From assembly GCF_014842075.1 (NCBI RefSeq), contig NZ_JACYVA010000001.1, positions 766,278 through 830,277 of the forward strand: DNA of 64,000 nucleotides. The letters run 5' to 3'. Under the pieces are notes generated by a model. The model searched no databases and was not told where the DNA came from. It saw only the letters and a list, made by a program, of their open reading frames with translations. Every line of letters begins with the position of its first letter. Positions within the stretch are counted from its first letter, which is position 1. Positions 25,063-35,618 of this stretch are shown here, in pieces. A program made the position numbers and the translations under genes. Origin of the DNA: Sphingomonas sp. CFBP 13720. GTDB taxonomy: Bacteria > Pseudomonadota > Alphaproteobacteria > Sphingomonadales > Sphingomonadaceae.

Positions 25063-25731
25063 ATGCTGAAGCTTATCCTCGGAAACAAAGCCTATTCCTC
25101 ATGGTCGCTGCGCGGCTGGCTTGCGGCCAAGCTTGCCGGGCTGCCGTTCGAGGAAGTGGTCGTCCCGCTCTACGATGCGGACTGGGACCGGCGGCGTGAG
25201 GGCGACGAGTTCGCGCCATCGTCGGGCAAGGTGCCGATCCTGTGGGATGGCGACGATATCGTCGTGTGGGACAGTCTGGCGATCGTCGAATATCTGAACG
25301 AGAAATCGGGCGGGGATCGCTTCTGGCCCGCCGATTCCGCCGCGCGTGCGATGGCGCGGTCGATGGCGGCGGAAATGCATTCGGGCTTCGCCGCGCTGCG
25401 CCGCAAACACAGCATGAACGTACGGCAGGTCTATGAGCCCACGCCGCCCGACGCCGACGTGGCAGCCGATCTGACCCGGATCTACGAGCTATGGGCGCAG
25501 GCACGGGCGCGGTTCGGGCATGGCGGCGACTTCCTGTTCGGCGAGTTCGGCGCGGCGGACATCATGTTCGCGCCGGTCGCGACGCGGATCGTCACCTACT
25601 CGCTGCCCTGCCCGCGCTTCGCGATGGGGTACATCATCACGCTCATCAATCATCCGTGGATGCAGGACTGGATCGCCGGCGCACAGGAAGAGGAATGGGT
25701 GCTGGAACAATATGAACAGCCGGCGGCATAG
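25063..25731 (+). CDS. glutathione S-transferase family protein
   Basis: 222 residues. The N-terminal thioredoxin-like half starts LKLILGNKAYSSWSLRGWLAAKLAGLPFEEV, where the Ser of SSWSLR is in the position of the catalytic Ser/Cys of Zeta/Beta-like GSTs. GKVPILWDGDDIVVWDSLAIVEYL holds the cis-Pro and the glutathione-binding DS. The C-terminal helical domain includes FLFGEFGAADIMFAPVATRI (the N-cap motif). The ATG at 25063 is divergent from the ExoD gene, with 76 bp between starts. The substrate is unknown. Confidence 0.9.
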   Translation: MLKLILGNKAYSSWSLRGWLAAKLAGLPFEEVVVPLYDADWDRRREGDEFAPSSGKVPILWDGDDIVVWDSLAIVEYLNEKSGGDRFWPADSAARAMARSMAAEMHSGFAALRRKHSMNVRQVYEPTPPDADVAADLTRIYELWAQARARFGHGGDFLFGEFGAADIMFAPVATRIVTYSLPCPRFAMGYIITLINHPWMQDWIAGAQEEEWVLEQYEQPAA

Positions 25732-25839
25732 CCTGCGCGCCGGGTCGAGCCGGTAGCGGCGACGCGGACGGGGCGGCAATTGCCGTTCGCATCGCGATCT
25801 CGACGGAACACCGGCGCGGCAGCGCGCCGCAAACCACGC

Positions 25840-26601
25840 CTATCCGCGCAAGAAGTCCGCGATCGCCTGCCCCAGTTCGGGCTTTACCACCGCGCTCATA
25901 TGCCCGCCGGGCGTTTCCACCAGTCGCGCATCGGGCAGCAGGTCGGCCAGCGCCTGATGGCTGCCATTGTCGTCGTCATCGCGCCCGGCCAGCACCAGTG
26001 CCGGCTGCGTGATCGCCGCGATGTCGGCACGCGGCGTGTCGACGAACGTGTCCAGAATGCCCAGCAACGCGACGGGATCGCCGCCGGTCGTCTTCAGGAA
26101 CGCTTCGGCGCTCCATTCGGGCGTTCCGCGTTCGAAACTGCCGAGGTTGGTCAGGATGTTGCGGAAATGCGCGGCGCGATGACCGGTGTCGAGCAGGCCT
26201 TCCAGCCCCATCCCCGCGACGATGATCCGCGTCGGCGTCGCCCCCATCGTCAGCATCCGCACCACGGTACGTCCGCCCAGCGAATATCCGCCAAGGTCAT
26301 AGTCGGTCAGCCCGAGATGCGCGACCAGCGCCAGCCCGTCGCGTGCCAGCGCATCGGGTGGATAGGCCGCCGCGCCATGCGGCCGGTCGCTCTGCCCATG
26401 CGCGCGCAGGTCGGGCATGATGACCCGGTATCCGTTCGCCGCGATCCGTGCGGCATGACCGTACCGGATCCAGTTCGTCGCGGCGTCGCTGAAATAGCCG
26501 TGAATCAGCACGACCGGGCGGCCCTCGCCCAGTTCGTGCCATGCCAGTCCGGTGCCGTCGAACCCGGCGAAGCGATGCGTTGCGGTCGGGAAATCGGTCA
26601 C
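25840..26601 (-). CDS. alpha/beta hydrolase
   Basis: 253 residues with the fold landmarks VVLIHGYFSDAATNW (oxyanion HG), MPDLRAHGQSDRP, the nucleophile elbow GGYSLGG (Ser) and GGHMSAV (catalytic His near the C-terminus); Asp of LAGRDDDD is the likely acid. It is cytoplasmic, with no signal peptide. Esterase, lipase or C-C hydrolase activity cannot be told apart. Confidence 0.88.
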   Translation of the reverse strand: MTDFPTATHRFAGFDGTGLAWHELGEGRPVVLIHGYFSDAATNWIRYGHAARIAANGYRVIMPDLRAHGQSDRPHGAAAYPPDALARDGLALVAHLGLTDYDLGGYSLGGRTVVRMLTMGATPTRIIVAGMGLEGLLDTGHRAAHFRNILTNLGSFERGTPEWSAEAFLKTTGGDPVALLGILDTFVDTPRADIAAITQPALVLAGRDDDDNGSHQALADLLPDARLVETPGGHMSAVVKPELGQAIADFLRG

Positions 26602-26654
26602 GATATCTGCCTTGTCGCGGGTGTCTGCCGCCCCCCTATGCGGGGTGACCGCGC

Positions 26655-27362
26655 GTGTCGAGCGCCGGCCTCTTCCAGCCTGCGCAATCCAATGCTACGG
26701 CCACGCAACAAACATACGATGATGGGGGAGAGGATGCCGGTCGACCGGAGATTCATGCCATCGCCCCCGCCGTCCCCCACAGCCGTTCCGAAGACGTTTA
26801 TGCCATCGCCGTCGGCTGCGTGATGATCGCGCTCGGCCTCGCGCTGCTGCGCGCGGCCGGGCTGGTGACCGGCGGCATCGCCGGGGTGGCGCTGCTGGTA
26901 TCCTATCTGGTGCCGCTGCCGACCGGGGTGCTGTTCACGATCATCAACATCCCGTTCTTTTTCTTTGCGAAAAAGGCGATGGGCAGCCGGTTCATGTGGC
27001 GCACGATCGCGGTCAACGCGGGCATCGCCCTGTTCTCCAGCATCGCGCGCTATGGCATGCGCGTCGTCGACGTCCATCCGGCGTTCGCCGCGATCGCGGG
27101 CGGCACGGTGATTGGCATGGGCATCCTCGCGCTCGCGCGGCACGATGCCGGGGTCGGCGGAACCGGCGTGGTCACATTGTGGCTGCAACGCACGCGCGGC
27201 TGGAACGCCGGGCGGACGCAGATCGCGATCGATATCGGCATCCTGCTGATATCGTTCTCGGTCGTCGCCCCGACGCAGGTGGCATGGTCGGCGCTGAGCG
27301 CGGCGGCGATCAGCGGCATCCTGATCGCATGGCATCGTCCGGGGCGATATACGGGATATTGA
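26655..27362 (+). CDS. YitT-family (DUF161) membrane protein
   Basis: 235 residues from GTG 26655, the only in-frame start before the helices. A polar N-terminus of about 45 residues is followed by five helices, with LGLALLRAAGLVTGGIAGVALL, LPTGVLFTIINIPFFFFAKKAMG and GTVIGMGILALARHDAGVGGTGVVTLWLQ, typical of YitT. It lacks the C-terminal soluble DUF2179 domain of Bacillus YitT. The function is not established. The true start could be internal, since the first 40 residues are not conserved-looking. Confidence 0.8.
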   Translation: MSSAGLFQPAQSNATATQQTYDDGGEDAGRPEIHAIAPAVPHSRSEDVYAIAVGCVMIALGLALLRAAGLVTGGIAGVALLVSYLVPLPTGVLFTIINIPFFFFAKKAMGSRFMWRTIAVNAGIALFSSIARYGMRVVDVHPAFAAIAGGTVIGMGILALARHDAGVGGTGVVTLWLQRTRGWNAGRTQIAIDIGILLISFSVVAPTQVAWSALSAAAISGILIAWHRPGRYTGY

Positions 27363-27650
27363 ACGCGGGTCGGGCGCGATACGCCCGGGCAAAAGTCACA
27401 AAGGTCACACTCGCCACATTTGTTGCGATGCGGTCGTCCGATGGCCGTAAACGGCCGGAAACAGGGTCGTAAAAGCACTTTGTGGAGGATGGCAGCGTCG
27501 CCGCATGTAGGACAGGGCTTTCGTCACACGATCGATCACCCTGCCGTCAACAGCCACATCCCGGCTTGCGGCCATGCCGCTGGCATGGGGGGCAGTTCCG
27601 AGGAGACGGCAACGCTGGCGTCGCACGAGGCTGGCGTGATGCGAACCCGC

Positions 27651-28337
27651 CTATAGGGTCTGCACCATATCCCGGTGATCGCGCAACATGGTCGTCGCGT
27701 GTTCTGTCGCCCGGCGTGTGTCGTCGGCCAGTTTCTTGACCTCCCCCGCGACGACCGCGAAGCCACGACCGGCGTCGCCCGCGCGTGCGGCCTCGATCGT
27801 GGCGTTGAGCGCGACGAGGCGGGTCTGCGCCGCGATGTCGCCGATCGACGCGACGATGCCCGACAGCTGCTTCATCGCGACCTGTAGCGTGTCCTTTTGT
27901 TGTTCGAGCAGGGTCTGGAACTGCCGCCCTTCGTCCAGCCGCCGCTTGACCTCGCGTTCCAGCACGACCTGACGGGTGCTGTCGGTCGCGATCTTGACGA
28001 CCTTGTGCGGCCGCCCCGTGCCGTCGAGGATCGGGTTGTACGTCGCCTGCAACCACACTTCGCGGCCGTCGCAACCGATGCGACGGTACAGCCCACCATC
28101 ATAGGCACCCGCCGCCAGTTGAAGCCAGAACGCGGCATAGGCTGGCGCCGTCGCGTCCGCGACCGTGCAGAACATCCGGTGGTGCCGACCACGGACCTGT
28201 TCGATGCGATACCCCATCGCATCGAGGAACCGGTCGTTCGCCCACAGCACGACCCCGGACAGGTCGAATTCGATGACGAGCTGCGATCGGCAGATCGCAT
28301 CCCATGTGCCATGCTCACCAACGTTGCGCGCCATCAC
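27651..28337 (-). CDS. soluble PAS plus short chemoreceptor-signalling-domain protein
   Basis: 228 residues. A PAS/PAC domain (about 18-130) includes [27 protein letters not shown] and [24 protein letters not shown] coiled-coil linker (135-165) leads to a piece of methyl-accepting chemotaxis protein signalling domain, [47 protein letters not shown]. There is no membrane segment. The usual long MCP hairpin is cut shortly after its conserved core, so adaptation-site helices are missing. It is probably a cytoplasmic redox or ligand sensor. The 288 bp on its downstream side hold no gene I can see. Confidence 0.88.
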   Translation of the reverse strand: MMARNVGEHGTWDAICRSQLVIEFDLSGVVLWANDRFLDAMGYRIEQVRGRHHRMFCTVADATAPAYAAFWLQLAAGAYDGGLYRRIGCDGREVWLQATYNPILDGTGRPHKVVKIATDSTRQVVLEREVKRRLDEGRQFQTLLEQQKDTLQVAMKQLSGIVASIGDIAAQTRLVALNATIEAARAGDAGRGFAVVAGEVKKLADDTRRATEHATTMLRDHRDMVQTL

Positions 28338-28421
28338 CCTGCCTTCCGATACGGCCGTATGCGGAGAAGGTTAATGATTCGGGCAGCTTGGCTTCACGGT
28401 ACGGTCACGGCCGCCGCCCGT

Positions 28422-29447
<1,026 letters not shown>

Positions 29448-29513
29448 ACCCAACTCCGCGAACCAATCTTGCGTGGCGCATAGCCGTTTCGCACGATTTG
29501 TCCAGCCGGGCGG

Positions 29514-30878
29514 TCAGGCGCTGGCGAGGGTGGGTCCCGGCAGCACCTCCGCCGGGGCGGCGACGGGCCGCTTGCGGAACGGCTGCCATTCCCAATAGGC
29601 CAGGCTGCGCCACGCCCATTCCATCGGGCCGTTGGCGAACGCGCGCAGCCACAGATTGGCAACGATCGTGCACACCACGATCACCCCCGTGCCGATCGCG
29701 AACTGCACCGCATGGCCATAGCGGTCCCATAGGTTCAGGCCGTACGGCGCGAACAACAGGTGCAACCCGATGATCTGTTCGAGGAAGTAGACCGAGAACG
29801 CCGTGCGTCCCACCGCCCTGAACGGCGACAGCACGCGCATCCCCGCGACCGACTTCATCGCCAGATTGACCAGCGCGACATGCCCGATCGACACCGCCAG
29901 CCGCGCCGCTTCCTCCGTGATCCAGATCGTCTTCGGAATGGGGGCGAACGCGAGTATTTCCGACACGCCGACCGCCCGCGCGGTCAGTCCGAAGCCATAG
30001 GCGGCGATCGTCAGCACCACATAGAAGCGCGCGCTGCGCCCGCCCTGGATGATGCGCCATTTCCACAGCGCCACGCCGATCAGCATCGCGCAGAACGCTT
30101 CGATGATGACCATGCCCAGCATGCCCTTGCCGACCATGAACTTCAGCCACGCTTCCCACATGAAGCTGGCATAGGGGAACCAGCCGCCGGCATGCGCCTT
30201 GCGCTCCTTCACCAGATCCCTCGCGATCTTCTCGTCCGGCACGAACCGCGCCTGCCGCTTCTGCCAGTCGGCCAGCAGCTTCGCGTCCTGCGCGCCCGGC
30301 TTGCCGCCCGCCCCCTGTCGCGCCTGCGCCGCCTCGACCTTCGCGACCAGATCGACGCGGCTGACATATTCGACGCTGCCCATCACCGCCGTGGCCAGCG
30401 CGAACAGGCTGCCGATCGCAACCAGCGCCTTCGGCCCCAGCTTGCGGAACGGGAACAGGAACAGCGACGCCAGCGCATAGACGGTCAGGATATCGCCGAC
30501 CCACAGCACGACGAACACGTTGACCAGCCCGAACGCCAGCAGCCACAGCGTGCGGCGCATGAACAGGTCGGCGACCGCGACCGGCCCGTCGGGATGCATC
30601 GCCCGCGCGGTCAGCACCATGAAGCCCGCACCGAACAGCAGTTCGAGCACGCCGCGCTGCGTTCCCTCAAGAACGATATCGACCGCGGTCCAGACGAACT
30701 TGTCGATCGGGGTCCATCCGATCAGGCGGAAGTCGAAGAACAGCTTGGTCACCGACGACGCCTGTGTCGGCACGTTCATGTAGAAGATGCCCAGGATCGC
30801 CAGTCCGCGCAGTACATCGAGCACGTCGATCCGCGCCCGCCCCGTTACCGGCGCTATCCGCCCGCCTTGTTCCGTCAT
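29514..30878 (-). CDS. DUF418 domain membrane protein
   Basis: 454 residues, about ten helices. RIDVLDVLRGLAILGIFYMNVP at the N-terminus is the signature of DUF418/YeiB-like proteins, and the C-terminal part has FSVYFLEQIIGLHLLFAPYGL and MEWAWRSLAYWEWQPFRK, typical of the DUF418 domain. A hydrophilic insert of about 70 residues (VEAAQARQGAGGKPGAQDAK...) lies between helices. The ATG at 30878 is preferred to the frame from 30935, whose extra residues are Gly/Pro-rich. The function is unknown. Confidence 0.88.
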   Translation of the reverse strand: MTEQGGRIAPVTGRARIDVLDVLRGLAILGIFYMNVPTQASSVTKLFFDFRLIGWTPIDKFVWTAVDIVLEGTQRGVLELLFGAGFMVLTARAMHPDGPVAVADLFMRRTLWLLAFGLVNVFVVLWVGDILTVYALASLFLFPFRKLGPKALVAIGSLFALATAVMGSVEYVSRVDLVAKVEAAQARQGAGGKPGAQDAKLLADWQKRQARFVPDEKIARDLVKERKAHAGGWFPYASFMWEAWLKFMVGKGMLGMVIIEAFCAMLIGVALWKWRIIQGGRSARFYVVLTIAAYGFGLTARAVGVSEILAFAPIPKTIWITEEAARLAVSIGHVALVNLAMKSVAGMRVLSPFRAVGRTAFSVYFLEQIIGLHLLFAPYGLNLWDRYGHAVQFAIGTGVIVVCTIVANLWLRAFANGPMEWAWRSLAYWEWQPFRKRPVAAPAEVLPGPTLASA

Positions 30879-30950
30879 GCCCCCGACTCCCCCAAGCCCA
30901 CCGGTGACGGTGCGCCCGGGAAAGTCGAACGTCAACTATAAGTTAACCGA

Positions 30951-33170
30951 TTACTTGGCGGGTACTTGGCGATCGAGGAAGTCCAGAATGGTCTTCCACA
31001 GATGTTCGCTGACGCCGGGGCCGCCGACGCGGTGCGTCTGTCCCGGATACAGCATCAGTTCGAACGGCGTGGCGGACTTCTGCATCGCCGCCATCATCGC
31101 GGTCGAATGTTCCAACACCACATTGTCGTCGGCCATGCCGTGGATCAGCAGCAACGGATCGGCGATCTTCGCCGCGTCCGCCACCGTCGCCGATGCGGCA
31201 TAGGCGTCGGGCACGATGCTGGGGTCGCCCATATAGCGTTCGGTATAATGGGTATCGTACAGTTCCCAACGCGATACCGGCGCCCCGGCGATCCCCGCCG
31301 CGAACACGCCCGGCGCCTTTTCAAGCAGCTTGAGCGTCATATAGCCGCCATAGGACCAGCCATAGGTCGCGATCCGCGCGGGATCGACGAACGACTGTGT
31401 CTTCAGGAAGGCGGCCCCCGCCAGTTGATCCTCGACCTCCACGCTGCCCATCGCGTGATAGATCTGGTCCTCGAACGCCTTGCCGCGATCGGGCGATCCG
31501 CGATTGTCGATTTCGAACCAGATCCAGCCTCGATCGACCAGATACTGGCGCAACGCCCCGCCCCACGCCCGGCGCACGACTTGGTTGTGCGGACCGCCAT
31601 AGTGCGAGAAGAACACGGGATAGCGCTTGCCCGGTTCGATCGCCGGGGTGATCATGTTCCAGTGCAGCGTCGATCCGTCCTGCGCCTTGATCGTGCCGAA
31701 TTTGGTCGGGCGATGGCTGGCGACGAACGGCGCATAGGGATGATCCCCAGTCAGCGCATTCTGGTTGATCCACGCAATACGCTTGCCCGCCGTATCGGCA
31801 AGGAAGGTCTGCGGCGGCTGGTCGGGACTCGACCGGCTGACGATCAGCCGCGTCGCCTTTGCGTCCATCGACGCGCCGTACGACCAGCCCGCCTCGGTCA
31901 GTCGCGTGACCGCCCCCGGCTTTGCCAGGTCGACGCGGTACAGCTGGCGCTCCAGTGGATCGTCCTTGTTGCCGAGGAAATAGACGCGGCCCTTCCCCTC
32001 ATCCACTCCGGCCAGATCGCCGACCGCCCATGGTCCCTTGGTAAGCTGCGTCCATTTGCCCGCTTTCCAGTGGTACAGATGGCCTTGGCCGTCGCGTTCG
32101 GACCACCAGATCAGGCTGCCGTCCTTCATCGCATGATAGGCGTCGGACAGGTTGACCCAGCTTTTCTCGCCCGATCGTTCGCTGAACAGCACCGTCGACC
32201 GCCCCGTCGCGGGATCGACGCGCAGCATGTCCAGCTGCGTCTGCGCCCGGTTCTGTCGCTGGACCAGCAGCGCCGATCCGTCCGGCAGCCAGTCGACCCG
32301 CGCCAGATAGATGTCGGAATTGCTGCCCAGATCGACCTTCACCCGCCCCGACCCGTCGGCGCGCATGACGTACAGGTCGACCAGCACGTTGGCGGTCCCC
32401 GCCTTGGGGTAGCGTTGCTGATAGACGGTCGTGCCTTCCGCCCCGATCGCGGAGCGGGTGACGATGCCGACCGGCGCTTCGTCGAACCGTTCGACCGCGA
32501 CCATGCGGTCGCCGGGCGACCACCAATATCCGGTGCGGCGCGACATTTCCTCCTGCGCGACGAACTCCGCTTCCCCGAAATGCACGGTGTCGCGGCCTTC
32601 GGTCGTCAGCGCGGTCTCGCGGCCCGACTTCAGGTCCAGCGCGATCAAATTCTGGTCGCGCACAAAGCTGACATAGCCGCCTGCCGGGGACACGACGGGG
32701 TTCAGCTCGCCGCTTTCGCTCTGCGTCAGGCGGCGGACGCTGCCGTCGATCGTGGCGAGGTACAGGTCGCCGTCGAGCGGCACGAGGATCGATTTGCCGT
32801 CGGGCGACCAGTCGTAATTCAGGATGCCGCGCTTGCCGGTCAGCGACCGGTCGCGTTCGCGCTGCATCTTTTCCGCTTCGGACAATGCCGCGCCGGTGCC
32901 GACCTTCTTCGAATCGACCAGCATCCGCCATTCGCCCGACGTGGTATCCATCGCCCACAGGTCGAACCGCTCGCGTTCGTCGGCGCGGTTGCGCAGCAGC
33001 GTGACGAAGCGCCCGTCGGGGGAAAGCCGCAGGCTTTGCGGCTGCGTACCGTTCAGGTCGGGACTGGCGAAGACCCGCTCCAGCGTGAGATCGCCCGGTT
33101 TGGCGGGTTCAGCGGCCATGCCCGCCTGCCCCAATGCCAGCAACGCCACGCCCATCCACCATTTCACCAT
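30951..33170 (-). CDS. dipeptidyl-peptidase IV-type S9 peptidase, exported
   Basis: 739 residues with an N-terminal signal (ending AGMAAEP). A beta-propeller domain (about 40-480) contains FGEAEFVAQEEMSRRTGYWWSPG, the acidic motif that holds the substrate N-terminus in DPP4. The C-terminal alpha/beta hydrolase has GWSYGGYMT (Ser), ADDNV (Asp) and GQTHRV (His). Enzymes of this type remove X-Pro dipeptides in the periplasm. The SH3 gene lies 30 bp upstream in the same direction, so the two may be co-transcribed. Confidence 0.93.
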   Translation of the reverse strand: MVKWWMGVALLALGQAGMAAEPAKPGDLTLERVFASPDLNGTQPQSLRLSPDGRFVTLLRNRADERERFDLWAMDTTSGEWRMLVDSKKVGTGAALSEAEKMQRERDRSLTGKRGILNYDWSPDGKSILVPLDGDLYLATIDGSVRRLTQSESGELNPVVSPAGGYVSFVRDQNLIALDLKSGRETALTTEGRDTVHFGEAEFVAQEEMSRRTGYWWSPGDRMVAVERFDEAPVGIVTRSAIGAEGTTVYQQRYPKAGTANVLVDLYVMRADGSGRVKVDLGSNSDIYLARVDWLPDGSALLVQRQNRAQTQLDMLRVDPATGRSTVLFSERSGEKSWVNLSDAYHAMKDGSLIWWSERDGQGHLYHWKAGKWTQLTKGPWAVGDLAGVDEGKGRVYFLGNKDDPLERQLYRVDLAKPGAVTRLTEAGWSYGASMDAKATRLIVSRSSPDQPPQTFLADTAGKRIAWINQNALTGDHPYAPFVASHRPTKFGTIKAQDGSTLHWNMITPAIEPGKRYPVFFSHYGGPHNQVVRRAWGGALRQYLVDRGWIWFEIDNRGSPDRGKAFEDQIYHAMGSVEVEDQLAGAAFLKTQSFVDPARIATYGWSYGGYMTLKLLEKAPGVFAAGIAGAPVSRWELYDTHYTERYMGDPSIVPDAYAASATVADAAKIADPLLLIHGMADDNVVLEHSTAMMAAMQKSATPFELMLYPGQTHRVGGPGVSEHLWKTILDFLDRQVPAK

Positions 33171-33200
33171 CGATTTCCCGTTCCCAAAACCCGCATCCGA

Positions 33201-33680
33201 TCACAACGTCTCGCCCGGATCGACGCCCCACAGCCGCGACTGTTCGATATAGCCGCCGCGTCCGTTCACGTCGAAATAGCACCAGCCGGCGGTACAGCGC
33301 GACAATCGCCCGACTACCCCCGGCGCGGCGCGCCACGCCACGCCCGCCGCCGATCGCGGCGATATGCGCAGCTCGACGATCTCGCGTCCGATATAGGCGG
33401 TGCGGCGATCGCTCAGCAGCCCGACCTGCAACCATCCGGTCGTGCCGTCGGGGTCCTCGACCCGGCGCCAGTCCTGATAGATGTCGATCACCCGGATCGG
33501 GAGGTCGGCACGGCGATACACCCACTGCGTCGGGTAATTCTTGCCCGGCCCGCTGCGCATCCGCGCCTCGCCCGCTGCGATCGACGCATAATAGGGCGGC
33601 TTGCGGCGCTGCGCATCGGCAGCCGTCGTCGCCAGCGTCAGGATCGCCGCCGTCACAAGGGCGTTTCGTGCGAACCGCAT
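33201..33680 (-). CDS. exported bacterial SH3-domain protein
   Basis: 159 residues. Signal peptide 1-23 (ending ADAQ), then two SH3-like repeats: ARMRSGPGKNYPTQWVYRRADLPIRVIDIYQDWRRVEDPDGTTGWLQ and a second starting ELRISPRSAAGVAWRAAPGVVGRLSRC with WCYFDVNGRGGYIEQSRLWGV. This matches the RSGPG-type exported SH3 family. It may bind cell-wall or protein ligands in the periplasm. Confidence 0.88.
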   Translation of the reverse strand: MRFARNALVTAAILTLATTAADAQRRKPPYYASIAAGEARMRSGPGKNYPTQWVYRRADLPIRVIDIYQDWRRVEDPDGTTGWLQVGLLSDRRTAYIGREIVELRISPRSAAGVAWRAAPGVVGRLSRCTAGWCYFDVNGRGGYIEQSRLWGVDPGETL

Positions 33681-33779
33681 GTGTCTGTCCCCGTAAGATT
33701 CGTCCTACGTCCCTATCGGCAAGACCGGCAATGCCGCAAGCCGTTGACGCATGCGGGCCAAGCCGCCAAGCCATGGCAC

Positions 33780-34781
33780 ATGCCCGCCATCGCCCCGCCG
33801 GTCCGCAATCCCCGAGTCCAGGTGACGCGGCGGCTGCCGTCGGCGGTCGCCACGCGGATGGCGACCTTGTTCGACGTGGTCGCCAACCCCGACGACCATG
33901 CTTGGAGTCGCGACGAACTTGCGGCGGCAATGGCCGATTGCGACGTGCTCGTGCCCGCCGTCACCGACACGATCGACGCCGCGCTGATCGACGCCGCGCC
34001 GGACCGGTTGCGGATGATCGCCAATTACGGCGCGGGCGTGAACCATATCGACCTGACGGCGGCGCGCGCGCGGCGCATCCTCGTCACCAATACGCCCGGC
34101 GTGTTGACCGAAGATACCGCCGACATGGTCATGGCGCTGATCCTGATGGTGCCGCGCCGGCTGGCGGAAGGCGAAAAGCTGGTCCGGTCGGGCGAATGGA
34201 AGGGGTGGAGCCCCGGCGGAATGCTGGGTCACCGCATCGGCGGCAAGGCGCTGGGCATCGTCGGCATGGGCCGTATCGGACAGGCGGTGGCACGCCGGGC
34301 GCGCGCGTTCGGCCTGTCGATCCATTATCACAACCGCCACCGCCTTCCCGCAGTGGTGGAAGCGGAACTGGGTGCGACATGGCACGACGATCTGGACGCG
34401 ATGCTGGGTGCGATCGACCTGCTGACCATCCATACCCCGCGCAACGCCGACAGTGAAAACCTGATCGACGCGCGCCGGATCGCGCTGTTGCGCCGCCACG
34501 TCTATCTCATCAACGCATCGCGCGGCGGCATCGTCGACGAAGAGGCGCTGGTCGACGCCCTCGAAGGCGGGCGGCTGGCCGGTGCCGGTCTCGACGTATG
34601 GGCGCACGAACCGGCGATCGACCCGCGCCTGCTGGCGCTGCCCAATGTCGTCATGACGCCGCACATGGGGTCAGCGACGCTCGAAGGCCGCATCGCGATG
34701 GGCGAAAAGGTCATCACCAATATCCGGGTGTGGGCCGATGGTCACCGTCCGCCCGATCAGGTGCTCGACGGCCTGCGATGA
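33780..34781 (+). CDS. D-isomer-specific 2-hydroxyacid dehydrogenase (glyoxylate/hydroxypyruvate reductase-like)
   Basis: 333 residues from the ATG at 33780, chosen because upstream sequence in this frame is antisense to the SH3 and peptidase genes. NAD-binding GKALGIVGMGRIGQAVARRA, substrate residues NYGAGVNHIDL, catalytic Arg and Glu (NASRGGIVDEEAL; GLDVWAHEP) and His (MTPHMGSAT) are all present. The replacement of the usual RAKAFGM/NRH pattern by RARAFGLSIHYHNRHR is within family range. The exact substrate is not determinable. Confidence 0.9.
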   Translation: MPAIAPPVRNPRVQVTRRLPSAVATRMATLFDVVANPDDHAWSRDELAAAMADCDVLVPAVTDTIDAALIDAAPDRLRMIANYGAGVNHIDLTAARARRILVTNTPGVLTEDTADMVMALILMVPRRLAEGEKLVRSGEWKGWSPGGMLGHRIGGKALGIVGMGRIGQAVARRARAFGLSIHYHNRHRLPAVVEAELGATWHDDLDAMLGAIDLLTIHTPRNADSENLIDARRIALLRRHVYLINASRGGIVDEEALVDALEGGRLAGAGLDVWAHEPAIDPRLLALPNVVMTPHMGSATLEGRIAMGEKVITNIRVWADGHRPPDQVLDGLR

Positions 34782-35146
34782 GGGCGCGACGGATCGGTTC
34801 GGCGTCCCCTGCTCTCCCGGACGCCCGACCGCCCGCCAAAGCGCGTACCGCACACGATTTGGCGATGCGCGGCAGGTCGACATTCGGCCATCGATCAGCC
34901 GTATGTGGTCACCCCGGCCTTGTTCGAGGTGCGGCAAGCGGCTTGATCCGATGATCCTTGCACGCCGGCCCTCGAACCGATCCGGGGGACAAGGTCGTGG
35001 AGGCCGCCGGGGTACTGTTCCGACACATATCGATCCGGCCCGACCGATCGACGCGCGTTTCCGGTTCGCAGTTTCCGACCCGGTCCGCGCAAGGACGTGC
35101 CGTCCAGACGGATCGATCCGTCAGCGTCAACTACGCGCGAACGGCA
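34782..35146. other. 365-bp gap with no gene recognised
   Basis: Short frames here lack ribosome sites and family features. A self-complementary 16-mer, GACGGATC-GATCCGTC, lies at 35107-35122, close to the 3' end of the HxlR gene, and might help end transcription. Nothing else stands out. Confidence 0.5.
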
Positions 35147-35539
35147 TCAAGCACTTCGTCGGGCGTTGAGGATGGCGGGCATGCTCGTCTCGATCCAGTC
35201 TGCCAGCGCGGCGACCTTCTCCGCAGCTTCGCGCCCCAGCGGGGTAAGGCTGTATTCGACATGCGGCGGCACGACCTTGAACGCGACGCGATCCACCAGC
35301 CCGTCAGCCTCAAGCCATTGCAGCGTCTGCGACAGCATCCGCTCGCTGACACCCCCGACCTTGCGCCGAAGCGCGCTGAAGCGCAGCGTCCCCGTCTGAA
35401 GCGCGATGAGAACCAGCACGCCCCATTGGCTTGTCACATGTTTCAACACGGTGCGGGAAGGACAAGCGCTCACCATCACGTCGCCCCGCGCAAATCGGAC
35501 CGACAGCGATTCTGGTTCGGGAGGTTCGCTTATTTCCAT
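35147..35539 (-). CDS. HxlR-family (QorR/YodB-like) redox-responsive repressor
   Basis: 130 residues with the winged helix of the HxlR/DUF24 family: VLKHVTSQWGVLVLIALQTGTLRFSALRRKVGGVSERMLSQTLQWLEADGLVDR and VEYSLTPLGREA. A single Cys (Cys26, SACPSRT) sits just before the first helix, where thiol-sensing members such as YodB, HypR and QorR carry theirs. If translation starts at the internal ATG (35476), that Cys would be residue 5, closer to the usual spacing. It is divergent from a quinone reductase-like gene, which it probably represses. Confidence 0.9.
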   Translation of the reverse strand: MEISEPPEPESLSVRFARGDVMVSACPSRTVLKHVTSQWGVLVLIALQTGTLRFSALRRKVGGVSERMLSQTLQWLEADGLVDRVAFKVVPPHVEYSLTPLGREAAEKVAALADWIETSMPAILNARRSA

Positions 35540-35558
35540 ACTTACTCCGATGTAGGTA

Positions 35559-35573
35559 CTTACTATCGGTAAG
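35559..35573. promoter_or_regulatory. operator candidate between hxlR-type gene and qorB
   Basis: CTTAC-tatcg-GTAAG is a perfect 5-5-5 inverted repeat, 20 bp from the repressor start. A weaker copy, CTTAC-tccgat-GTAgG, begins at 35541. Symmetric sites of this sort in the divergent region are usual for HxlR repressors. Confidence 0.6.
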
Positions 35574-35618
35574 CAAGGCCGTATCTCGGTGGCGGATCAA
35601 CCATCGGAGACGGACATC

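Noticed and set aside
30966..33779. A plus-strand open frame of more than 900 codons ahead of the 2-hydroxyacid dehydrogenase gene
   Set aside because: It is antisense to the DPP4-type peptidase and SH3 genes, has Arg/His-rich shadow composition and no domain; the real gene starts at 33780.
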